Assembly: GCA_030688615.1 (NCBI GenBank)
Contig: JAUYIZ010000310.1
Location: 1-33,655 of the forward strand
Source: Desulfobacterales bacterium
GTDB lineage: Bacteria > Desulfobacterota > Desulfobacteria > Desulfobacterales > JAUYIZ01
Direction: 5' to 3'
Length of the DNA: 33,655 nt
Positions within the stretch are counted from its first letter, which is position 1; every line of letters starts with the position of its first letter. The notes under the pieces are model-generated. The model had not been told where the DNA came from and did not search any database. It saw only the letters and a program-made list of their open reading frames with translations. This document shows positions 9,191 to 16,907 of the stretch, in pieces. Made by a program: the position numbers and the translations under genes.

Positions 9191-9595
9191 TTGGAGAAGG
9201 TTGCCCAATCATCCAGCAAGGGCGAAGGCCATCGCGGAGATCCACCCTTCGGCCCTGTGAGATGTCCGACAGAAGGATGCCGGGAAGTATTCTTTGAGAT
9301 CCAGCAAGAATTCTGGCTGAGTGTCCTGGAACGCTTCCACTGCGACCAATGCGGAAAGCGTACCTTTCCGACATTTTCTTCACTCGTCGAAGGCAGGCCG
9401 GATATTCTGCACGTTCAGTTCTGGTGTAACGATTGTAAGAAGAATTTTACGCAGCCGATTGCCGGAATCCGGAAATACTGCCGGGGCTGCAAGGCCTATC
9501 ATCATATTTTTCTCCATTGTCTTCTCGTCATGCCGGTTGCCCAGCCTGTACACCAAGAAAATTTATTGCCTGTAACCTCGAATCTCAAGAACTAA
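9191..9595 (+). CDS. small multi-zinc-ribbon protein
   Basis: TTG start preceded by SD 'gggaggtga'; Cys pairs CPTEGC, CDQCG, CNDC, CRGC. Confidence 0.6.
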   Translation: MEKVAQSSSKGEGHRGDPPFGPVRCPTEGCREVFFEIQQEFWLSVLERFHCDQCGKRTFPTFSSLVEGRPDILHVQFWCNDCKKNFTQPIAGIRKYCRGCKAYHHIFLHCLLVMPVAQPVHQENLLPVTSNLKN

Positions 9596-9625
9596 TCCCG
9601 CTGATCGATTCTAAAGCCCTCCCGT

Positions 9626-9743
9626 TGCTGTGCTTCGCTCGCCGCTGTACACCTTTTTGGGCTGTACAGCCGCCTCGACCACGGTCCCTCTTCTTTGGGT
9701 TGAAGGTACCGTGGTCGAGGCGTACGGCTCACGAAGCACAGCA
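9626..9743. repeat. three-way-junction inverted-repeat element
   Basis: Outer stem 9626-9637/9732-9743 (tgctgtgcttcg/cgaagcacagca, 12 bp), arm 1 9644-9651/9663-9670 (gctgtaca/tgtacagc), arm 2 9671-9685/9708-9722 (cgcctcgaccacggt/accgtggtcgaggcg, 15 bp), all perfect. Confidence 0.9.
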
Positions 9744-9775
9744 TGCCCATAAATCTTTCTGATTTTCTCTCTCAG

Positions 9776-9824
9776 ATGAAACGAAGTCGTTAATTAAGGG
9801 GTGTTTTTGCCCAATACTATGAAG
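9776..9824 (+). promoter_or_regulatory. duplicated conjugation-operon leader motif, copy 1
   Basis: ATGAAACGAAGTCGTTAATTAAGGGGTGTTTTTGCCCAATACTATGAAG; about 42/49 identical to copy 2 at 29805. Confidence 0.75.
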
Positions 9825-9897
9825 AGAAAAACTCAAAATCCAAAACCCAATCTTAAAACTTGGGGTGATAAATGGTCTTAAAGCCAGGAGATGAAAG

Positions 9898-10308
9898 ATG
9901 AAAACAATCGACGTCAGTCAAAGCCGGAACATGATCCAAGCTATTAGATTTAATTTGGCTGGGATGATTGCAGGACTTGGTATTTCGATCCAAAGAGGAA
10001 TAAGTCTTGGATTTGTGCTCTTTTTGGCACTGTCCACTCTTTCTCTCTTGAATTTAGGTGCCGACAAGCTGGAAGCATCTTTTAAAGATGTGTTTGTGGT
10101 GACGAAAAACGAAGCACGTAATCCGGTGGTCGCAGCGAGTTCAGTGAATGTGCGGCCGGCGGTTATTTATCAGAAGCCGCAAGTGAAGATGATTGCGACT
10201 GAAAATCGAGTGCCGCCCAGAGATGTGAGCAGAACGATCCGGGAATCCGGTTATTTCCTGAACGCGATCGAGTCGTTTACCCGGTCGCTTGGTCGATTTG
10301 CCCAATGA
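9898..10308 (+). CDS. hypothetical membrane-anchored protein at head of conjugation block 1
   Basis: 136 aa; hydrophobic segment 'GISLGFVLFLALSTLSLLNLG'; SD 'ggagatgaaag'. Confidence 0.65.
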   Translation: MKTIDVSQSRNMIQAIRFNLAGMIAGLGISIQRGISLGFVLFLALSTLSLLNLGADKLEASFKDVFVVTKNEARNPVVAASSVNVRPAVIYQKPQVKMIATENRVPPRDVSRTIRESGYFLNAIESFTRSLGRFAQ

Positions 10309-10317
10309 TCTCGTTAA

Positions 10318-10347
10318 AAGGGACGGAGGGATTTGCCTCCGTTCCTT
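10318..10347. terminator. intercistronic hairpin
   Basis: aagggacggagg / cctccgttcctt, 12-bp stem with one G-T pair; no long U tract. Confidence 0.6.
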
Positions 10348-10383
10348 CGCTGGGCATGAACTCTCGTAGAACGGGGAAGATGC

Positions 10384-11112
10384 ATGGATGAAAGCAAAGG
10401 GACGGAAGTAGAACAGCCGGTCGTTCTCAACGAGCGGGATATTGAAATCTTCAGACTGATTCATGAGCACCGGTACGCGGCGCACAGCCATCTCAAGATG
10501 GCGTTTTGGACGGATAATTCGGAAGAAGCCAACGCTTGTTACCGGCGGATTGAAAAGCTCACGAGGGCGGAATATTTGCGGAAAGGTTATTCGAGAAAGA
10601 AGAACCTGAACCTTTATCTGCTTACGGAAAAGGGCCTTGATGAGCTTCGCCGGCGGAATCTCGATGCAGGGATGCGCCTCTATGCGGAAGGGCCGTATTT
10701 CGACCGGTACATCGATCACGACCTGAAAGTCATGACGGTACGGCTTATTTTCGGACTCATGGGGCTCAAGGAATGGACAGGCGAGCGGTCGCTGAAAGAG
10801 CGCGGCGGGCTCAACCGCGTTCCAGATGGCATCCTGTCCATTCATGGTCGAAAAATCGCCATCGAGTTCGAAAACTACATTACCAAGGGACGGAAACGCT
10901 ATACGGACCTCTTCGACTTTTACAAGAGCAGCCCGGAATATGACCTGGTATTCATGATTCTCGATGGCGACACCAAGGACTGGCTTGTGGGGCTCGAATA
11001 TGATGCCCAGCAGCTGTGGTTCATCACGTATGAAGATTTTATTCAGAAGAGGGAAGAGGCCCTGCTCGAAAATAAAAGAGCGAGCTTCGTTCTGAACAGG
11101 ATCCTTCCATGA
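10384..11112 (+). CDS. replication-relaxation-like protein (wHTH plus nuclease-like C-terminus)
   Basis: 'LNERDIEIFRLIHEHRYAAHSHLKMAFW...RRIEKLTRAEYLRKGY...YLLTEKGLDELRRR' and 'VPDGILSIHGRKIAIEFENY', the Replic_Relax (PF13814)-like pattern. Confidence 0.7.
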   Translation: MDESKGTEVEQPVVLNERDIEIFRLIHEHRYAAHSHLKMAFWTDNSEEANACYRRIEKLTRAEYLRKGYSRKKNLNLYLLTEKGLDELRRRNLDAGMRLYAEGPYFDRYIDHDLKVMTVRLIFGLMGLKEWTGERSLKERGGLNRVPDGILSIHGRKIAIEFENYITKGRKRYTDLFDFYKSSPEYDLVFMILDGDTKDWLVGLEYDAQQLWFITYEDFIQKREEALLENKRASFVLNRILP

Positions 11113-11115
11113 GCC

Positions 11116-12972
11116 ATGACGAAGACAGCGGACCGACAGGAATCGCTTCTGGTCAAGGTCCTGGGATGGATTTTTGCGGCAATTCCCTTAGCGTTAGCTA
11201 ATGGACTGATCGAATTTCTTGCCAAAAGATCAGGGGCCCGGGCCAAGTGCTGGGCATTGGCCGGCCTTTGCGCCGCATCTCTCGGCTTAATCGGTATTAC
11301 CCGGTGGCTGAGTCATTATCTATCGGCCTTTGACTCAAACGCAGGCTATCCTGCAGAGCTTCTTGGCTTCAAGGTACTTCTTTTCTATCTCGCCTATGTG
11401 GTTATCCTCATGCCCGTTTTTATCCTGATCGCTTATTTCATACGCCAGGGCCGGGAGGGGATGTTCAAGCGGGCTGACATGAGGAAGACACCCAATCCTC
11501 TGAGAATGCGGAGAAACCGCCTCATCGCGGGTCGAAAACGGGCCTACCTGGGCGAGAGTTTTCACACCGGCCGCCCGCTTTATCTGACCAACGATCAACG
11601 GCTGATGCATGCAGAAGTTGTCGGCTCCACGGGAACAGGGAAAACAGAATCAGTTCTCTTGCCGCTGCTTGCCCAGGACCTGGCCCAGCGGAAGGGTGCC
11701 ATCATTATCGATGGAAAGGGGGATTTGGAGCTCCTGGACAGGATCCAATATATCGTCCTCGAGAAGAAACGAGAAAAGGACTTCTATTTCTTCTCCTTGG
11801 CGCATCCTGAGAAATCGCATAGTTACAATCCGCTTCTCCGGGGCAATGCCACCGAGCTCAAAGACAAGATCATCGGGAGCATGCCATGGAGTGAAGAGTT
11901 TTACCGGCGTATGGCCGAGCAGGCCTGTTTAACGCTCCTGAACGTGCTTGTGGCACAGGGTGAGAAGGTCAAGTTCAAGGATCTCCATGAATACCTGACG
12001 AATCTGGACGCACTATCGAAGCTGGTAAAGCGGACGCAGGACGAGGGCTACAAGTCGGATTTGGGCAAGATGGTGAACCAATTCAAGAACAACCCTAAAT
12101 TCCTCTCCGGTCTGATGGCGGATCTCTTTCTCACCGCTCGCAGCGAGTTCTCAAAGCTTGTGGACGTGGATGATCCGGAAATCGATCTCCTTGATGTTTA
12201 TCAGAACAACCGCATCGTTTACTTCCAGCTGAACCTGCAGGGGTATGGGGATACTGCCAAAAGGATGGGACGGATGATCCTGCAGGACATCCGCACGGTA
12301 TCGAGTTATATCCAGTCCCATCTCCGGGAATACAAACGCCACTTCTTTCCAGTATTCGTGGACGATGCATCCAGTTTCCTGGACCTGAATTTCATTGATT
12401 TCCTGAATAAGGCAAGGGCAAGCGGTTTTGCCATTACGCTTCTGCATCAATCCCTTGGTGATCTCGTGATCCGACGCGATTTTGCCTTCCAGCAGCAAGT
12501 GATCGAAAACACCAATATCAAAATCATCCTGAGACAGGATGATCCCGAGTCCATCGAAAAATTCACTCGTATCGGCGGGACGCGGAAGACCATGATCTCG
12601 ACATACCAGACAGAAGACAGGTTTCTTGGAAAGGGATTTACCGGCGTGGGTTCGATCCGGGAGGGCCAGACCTTCCGGGTGGATCCCGATCTCATACGCA
12701 GTTTGAAACGGGGTGAGGCCGTCGTCATATGGAAAAGCCCGTCATTTCGGACGGATTATGTGAAGCTGGATTTCTTCGGCCATCCGGTTTTCAGGGGCGA
12801 GTACGAACCTATTCACAAGATAAAGCAAGTGGATCCGCCGGTTGAAAAAGTTGAAGCCGAGGATCAGCCGAAAACCGAGACGGTCAAAACAGATGATTTG
12901 CCGCCGGACATCGATGCGCCATTAGCGATTGTTCAAGATATCGAAAGGAAAGCCCGTGAGCTAAAGAAATAG
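11116..12972 (+). CDS. type IV secretion/conjugation coupling ATPase, VirD4/TraG/TraD-like
   Basis: N-terminal TM segments; Walker A 'GSTGTGKTESVLLPLLAQDLAQRKGAIIIDGKGD'; Walker B-like 'FFPVFVDDASSFL'; 'SGFAITLLHQSLGDL'. Confidence 0.9.
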   Translation: MTKTADRQESLLVKVLGWIFAAIPLALANGLIEFLAKRSGARAKCWALAGLCAASLGLIGITRWLSHYLSAFDSNAGYPAELLGFKVLLFYLAYVVILMPVFILIAYFIRQGREGMFKRADMRKTPNPLRMRRNRLIAGRKRAYLGESFHTGRPLYLTNDQRLMHAEVVGSTGTGKTESVLLPLLAQDLAQRKGAIIIDGKGDLELLDRIQYIVLEKKREKDFYFFSLAHPEKSHSYNPLLRGNATELKDKIIGSMPWSEEFYRRMAEQACLTLLNVLVAQGEKVKFKDLHEYLTNLDALSKLVKRTQDEGYKSDLGKMVNQFKNNPKFLSGLMADLFLTARSEFSKLVDVDDPEIDLLDVYQNNRIVYFQLNLQGYGDTAKRMGRMILQDIRTVSSYIQSHLREYKRHFFPVFVDDASSFLDLNFIDFLNKARASGFAITLLHQSLGDLVIRRDFAFQQQVIENTNIKIILRQDDPESIEKFTRIGGTRKTMISTYQTEDRFLGKGFTGVGSIREGQTFRVDPDLIRSLKRGEAVVIWKSPSFRTDYVKLDFFGHPVFRGEYEPIHKIKQVDPPVEKVEAEDQPKTETVKTDDLPPDIDAPLAIVQDIERKARELKK

Positions 12973-13000
12973 AAAATTAACAGGCATCAAAGTAATTCAG

Positions 13001-13042
13001 AAAAAGGGGAAGGTCCCAAGCGATTAGGGCCTTCCCCTTTTT
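13001..13042 (+). terminator. rho-independent terminator
   Basis: aaaaaggggaaggtccc ... gggccttcccctttt, followed by T run; just downstream of the VirD4-like stop. Confidence 0.85.
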
Positions 13043-13137
13043 GCTTTTTAAACAGGAAAGGAGGTGGGTGCCGGCAAAAAAAGAGAAGGAAAGCGATTCA
13101 TTCTAAAACCACCAAATAAAACTCAAGGAGGAATGTC

Positions 13138-13377
13138 ATGGAAAATCAAGTGGTTCACAACTTCAAGAAAAGTGAAACCGAAGAAGTGCGCGTGTCGCTG
13201 CGGGAATACAAGGAGAAGACCTATGTGGATATCCGGCTCTTCTTCTTTTCCGAGCGGGACCAGGAATTCAGGCCCACGAGAAAAGGTCTGACCTTCGGAG
13301 CCGAGTTCTTGGGAGAACTGAAACGGGGACTCGAGAGGGTGGAATATGGAATAAGCGAGGCCGCACTTCAGCAATAA
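13138..13377 (+). CDS. transcriptional coactivator p15/PC4-like ssDNA-binding protein
   Basis: 'EEVRVSLREYKEKTYVDIRLFFFSERDQEFRPTRKGLTFGAEFLGELKRGLERV' matches bacterial PC4-like proteins. Confidence 0.8.
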   Translation: MENQVVHNFKKSETEEVRVSLREYKEKTYVDIRLFFFSERDQEFRPTRKGLTFGAEFLGELKRGLERVEYGISEAALQQ

Positions 13378-13414
13378 GAACAGCGCAGCCAAAGCTTTTC
13401 CTGATTCCAAAACC

Positions 13415-13449
13415 AAGGGCGGGAGGGACCATGTGTCTCTCCCGCCCTT
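13415..13449 (+). terminator. intercistronic hairpin/terminator
   Basis: aagggcgggag / ctcccgccctt, 11-bp perfect stem. Confidence 0.7.
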
Positions 13450-13472
13450 CTCATTTAAGGGAGAAAACAGCC

Positions 13473-13913
13473 ATGAATCAGAAATACCTGAAACGCATTA
13501 TCGCGCAGTATGTGCGGGAGAAAGATGTGACCTACTTCCCGTCGATGCAGTCCCCGGAGGAAGTTGCGAAGCATTTCTCCTATCTGGCCACCAGAGACCG
13601 GGAGGAATTCGTTTGTCTGCACCTTGATAAAGGCAACCATCCTCTCTGTTGGGACCGGGTCTCGGTAGGCACCCTGTCTGAAGCGCTTATCCATCCCCGC
13701 GAGGTCTTCAAGACAGCCCTGCTCTCGAACGCCTCGGCGGTGTTATTTCTGCACAACCACCCGTCTGGCCGCGGGGAGCCTTCTGCGGAAGACCGCAAGA
13801 TCACAAAGAAGCTCCAGGATGCTGGAAAGCTTCTCGAAATCAACGTCCTCGACCACCTGATCATCCACGGTGAGTCGGATTACTTCTCCTTCCGCGAACA
13901 CGGTCTTCTGTGA
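13473..13913 (+). CDS. RadC/JAB-domain protein
   Basis: 'SNASAVLFLHNHPSGRGEPSAEDRKITKKLQDAGKLLEINVLDHLIIHG' contains the JAB HxHPSGxxxPSxxD motif. Confidence 0.92.
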   Translation: MNQKYLKRIIAQYVREKDVTYFPSMQSPEEVAKHFSYLATRDREEFVCLHLDKGNHPLCWDRVSVGTLSEALIHPREVFKTALLSNASAVLFLHNHPSGRGEPSAEDRKITKKLQDAGKLLEINVLDHLIIHGESDYFSFREHGLL

Positions 13914-13925
13914 CCGGAGCTCGCC

Positions 13926-14135
13926 ATGTTCATCCTGGAGATTCTGGAAACGGAGGATAAGTCGTACTACGCGGACTGTTTGGCAGAGCTTACGGGGAAA
14001 CTCCGCAGCCACTGGGGATGGCTCCCGCTCGAAGAGATCAAACGCATTCACCGCGAAACCTTGAAAAGGGTTGTAGCCATGCAAACAAGGAAAGGAGATG
14101 CCTATGAAAACGCTCGTAATCAAAAAACAGGATGA
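13926..14135 (+). CDS. small hypothetical protein
   Basis: 69 aa within the ICE maintenance cluster. Confidence 0.5.
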   Translation: MFILEILETEDKSYYADCLAELTGKLRSHWGWLPLEEIKRIHRETLKRVVAMQTRKGDAYENARNQKTG

Positions 14136-14199
14136 GCCGCAACACCGTGGGATGATCGAAAAATTCCGGTCACACGGTTGGTCCATCGTCATTCGTTGA
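14104..14199 (+). CDS. 31-aa small ORF
   Basis: SD 'aaggag' followed by ATG: MKTLVIKKQDEPQHRGMIEKFRSHGWSIVIR*; overlaps the end of the previous ORF. Confidence 0.4.
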   Translation: MKTLVIKKQDEPQHRGMIEKFRSHGWSIVIR

Positions 14200-14209
14200 A
14201 GTTCCAAAT

Positions 14210-14245
14210 AGGGAACAGGAGATGTTGCTTTCTCTCCTGTTCCCT
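14210..14245 (+). terminator. intercistronic hairpin
   Basis: agggaacaggaga / tctcctgttccct, 13-bp perfect stem. Confidence 0.65.
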
Positions 14246-14295
14246 CAAGTCCTAAAAGGGAATCGCAACCCAAACGCAAGAAAGGAGGAACATCC

Positions 14296-14496
14296 ATGAG
14301 CGCACTTACGATCAATAGTTGGATCGAACAGTTCAAGGCCCGGTTTGACCAACGGGAACTAAGTTACATGACCGTCCATCGGGCAAAAATCGTGCTTCAA
14401 GTCAAAGACATGGAAACCGGAGAAATCCATTTGCATGAGCTGGAATATCAAAGTAAGGATGCGGTGCAGCTGATCCTGAGTAAGACATGTAAATGA
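14296..14496 (+). CDS. small hypothetical protein
   Basis: 66 aa; SD 'aaaggagg' about 8 nt upstream. Confidence 0.6.
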   Translation: MSALTINSWIEQFKARFDQRELSYMTVHRAKIVLQVKDMETGEIHLHELEYQSKDAVQLILSKTCK

Positions 14497-14536
14497 CCAT
14501 CAAAATCAGAACACATTCCAATGGGAGGATAAAATC

Positions 14537-14914
14537 ATGAGTAACATATTTGATGATGCGGATGTGGTTTATCAGTACAGCAGAATGCAGGCTTTGGAGG
14601 ATGGCGTATTAGTCGACATCACGGACCCCGCAAAGGAAGCCGGTTTTAAATTTCCTGTTGCGGTCACGCAGGGTGTCTATGGTGTTTTGAATGATACCAG
14701 TACTCCATGTCAGGACTTTGAAGGAAGAGTCTGGGATATGCTGATGGTGTTCAGAATGCATATTCGGACATGCGAGGGCGATACGGTTAATTTTGCGCCA
14801 TTGTTTGCAAGCAAGGGAAAGGCTAAGCCAGAGCCGGTTTCCATGTGGGCAAAGATTGGCCCGGGGGATGATGGAGCTCCGGTGATGACCGTGATGTTGG
14901 AAGGAGAGGATTGA
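14537..14914 (+). CDS. DUF6573-like protein
   Basis: 'YQYSRMQALEDGVLVDITDPAKEAGFKFPVAVTQGVYGVL' pattern seen in DUF6573 proteins of plasmids/ICEs. Confidence 0.75.
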   Translation: MSNIFDDADVVYQYSRMQALEDGVLVDITDPAKEAGFKFPVAVTQGVYGVLNDTSTPCQDFEGRVWDMLMVFRMHIRTCEGDTVNFAPLFASKGKAKPEPVSMWAKIGPGDDGAPVMTVMLEGED

Positions 14915-14915
14915 G

Positions 14916-15233
14916 ATGAAAACCTTCATCATAACGGAAATCAAGAAGGCCGTTGCTCGGCTGAAGGGAACCTTCGTATTCGTCGTCAAAGCCACGTTCA
15001 TCGCAATAGTGAACGTGGCCTTCTGGCTCCTTCCGCTCTTTTTGATGGGCTATTTCACACTGAAGCCCATCATTGGAGACTGGCATCATTCGGCCCCGCC
15101 CGTAGCCACATCCGCAGGGGTGCCAGTCCCTCCGCAGGAGCCGATCTATCCTGACAAAAAGCCACTCGATTTCGAAAGCTTTCTCCGGACAGTACGTAGC
15201 TTCGTCCGAGAGCTTCGCACGCTCGGCCGGTGA
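14916..15233 (+). CDS. hypothetical membrane protein
   Basis: 105 aa with a TM segment 'IAIVNVAFWLLPLFLMGYF'. Confidence 0.55.
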   Translation: MKTFIITEIKKAVARLKGTFVFVVKATFIAIVNVAFWLLPLFLMGYFTLKPIIGDWHHSAPPVATSAGVPVPPQEPIYPDKKPLDFESFLRTVRSFVRELRTLGR

Positions 15234-15238
15234 GAGAG

Positions 15239-15269
15239 CAGGGGGCATGGCATTCTGCCATGCCCCCTG
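15239..15269 (+). terminator. rho-independent-type terminator
   Basis: cagggggcatggca-ttc-tgccatgccccctg, 14-bp perfect stem; T run 15291-15297 further downstream. Confidence 0.75.
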
Positions 15270-15330
15270 TGCCCGGCTCCAAAAGGACCGTTTTTTTCTC
15301 ACCATTTCATGAGGAAGGCTTATAATGTTT

Positions 15331-15466
15331 GGATCTTCTGAACCCTACCCATCTCACCCAAACCTGTCAAGTTTTCAAAGAGCAGTTGAATGGCTAACTT
15401 ATTCTCTGACAAGCGATTAAATCGTCCGACCGGTCACTAATGACCCACACTAAACTCAGAAGATCC
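15331..15466. repeat. 11-bp inverted repeat pair
   Basis: ggatcttctga at 15331-15341 and tcagaagatcc at 15456-15466. Confidence 0.7.
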
Positions 15467-15531
15467 CAATTATTTTAAAAATTGAAGCAGACCTTGGCCT
15501 ATGGGCCCGTTGGGTACGCCCAAATCCAGCG

Positions 15532-15981
15532 CTACTCGCTCTCAGCCGAGTGCTGTCCAGCAATTGATTGCGCCAGGATTTGGCTTTGTTCGCTGATTAC
15601 CGTTGAGATTGGATGCCCGCATGCTTTGGAAAGCTTAGTGACCATGTCGGCAAGAATGTTGCCCTCGGCTTTCTCCTTTAGAAAATCCGCCAATTGGACA
15701 AGCAGCACATATTGTTCATTCGCCTTGAGCAAAAACCCGCGGATCAAGCCGGTATTGTTTTTGCGCGCACGCTGCGATCGTTCTAGAAGATCATCTGAGC
15801 GATGCAGGGTTTTGCCGGCTATATAGTCGAGCTTCCGGTTTCCGGTTTCATACCAAACAATGCCAAGTGTGTTTTCCGCTTTCCATACGCCCCACATGGA
15901 CTTCTCGGGCGTTAATGCCCGCGCGTCATCAATGCGAGAAAGAAGCGCTGCCAATTGCGCAGTACTGGTATTTGATGTCAT
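15532..15981 (-). CDS. hypothetical protein
   Basis: 149-aa minus-strand ORF; upstream SD 'aaggaggc' on the minus strand adjacent to ATG. Confidence 0.65.
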   Translation of the reverse strand: MTSNTSTAQLAALLSRIDDARALTPEKSMWGVWKAENTLGIVWYETGNRKLDYIAGKTLHRSDDLLERSQRARKNNTGLIRGFLLKANEQYVLLVQLADFLKEKAEGNILADMVTKLSKACGHPISTVISEQSQILAQSIAGQHSAESE

Positions 15982-16306
15982 TGTGCCTCCTTATTCAAGC
16001 CATAATGCTGTTGATTGTTAAAAGTCGTGAATCGCTATCAGCCGGAACCTATTATAGCCGGCGCAAGCGACACCGTAATGACGCCTGCTGGTTATTTTGT
16101 TTTGATCGCGACATTACGATGTCGCCTGGCTGATGTATTCTATTGAGGCAGCCGCATCACTGAGATGCAGGATCTTATAGCAGGGGCTGAGATTGAGCGC
16201 GAGGGCTATTTATTAAAATTGAGCAAAGGCATATCATGGGTTTTGGCCCATCTCCTTGAACGGGAGCAGGTTTTGAGTGTTTACTCTCAGAGGAATCAGG
16301 GGAAAA

Positions 16307-16723
16307 ATGGCAAGGGATATACAGGGCTGTTATGGCGAATATCGTGCAAGGGTTACAGGTAAACAAATCGTTTTGCCGCCTGAGATATGCCGCTACTTTC
16401 AGAAGATAAAGCCGGGTAAGGTTTATCTTATGGCAGGGTTCGATAAATGCTTGTTTCTATTCATAGAACCGTTCTGGCCGCAATCAGCAAGCGAACTCGT
16501 CTGTGCCGCATTTGACCGGAACGAAAAGCAGATGATATCGGCATCCCATCGAGACCCACAGATAATCGAGTGCGCGCAAGATGCTTGCCCTGATATTCCG
16601 CTCTCTCGAGCTTTGAAAGACTATGCCGGTATTGACAGTGAAATAGTGATTGTCGGGGTCGATGACCGGATTGAAATATGGGCGAAGGAGAGATGGAGCC
16701 GGTTCGTCGATGAAATGGTCTGA
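16307..16723 (+). CDS. MraZ-like (SpoVT-AbrB fold) protein
   Basis: 'GEYRARVTGKQIVLPPEICRYFQ...FDKCLFLFIEPFW' and 'VIVGVDDRIEIWAKERWSRF' resemble the two MraZ half-domains. Confidence 0.75.
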   Translation: MARDIQGCYGEYRARVTGKQIVLPPEICRYFQKIKPGKVYLMAGFDKCLFLFIEPFWPQSASELVCAAFDRNEKQMISASHRDPQIIECAQDACPDIPLSRALKDYAGIDSEIVIVGVDDRIEIWAKERWSRFVDEMV

Positions 16724-16907
16724 CGCTGACTGATCGCGGGGCTTGAAAGCCTTGCTTGCGGATAAATCCGCTTTATCAATAATTTAAACTTTGATAGCGA
16801 CATCATGGTTTCGTCATGCTGATTGGATGTATGGCCATGCCCAACGAAACGACGCACATTTATTCTTCCGGGGAAGGGAACCCCTTCTCAATTTTAGGCA
16901 AATGCTA

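Noticed and set aside
9321-9762. ORFs 9321-9575 and 9517-9762
   Set aside because: Alternative frames of the zinc-ribbon gene and of the inverted-repeat element; composition not protein-like.
13064-13291. 75-aa + ORF overlapping the PC4-like gene out of frame
   Set aside because: It has a good SD and GTG, but the overlap with the well-supported PC4-like frame and low-complexity basic sequence make it unlikely; not excluded as a leader ORF.
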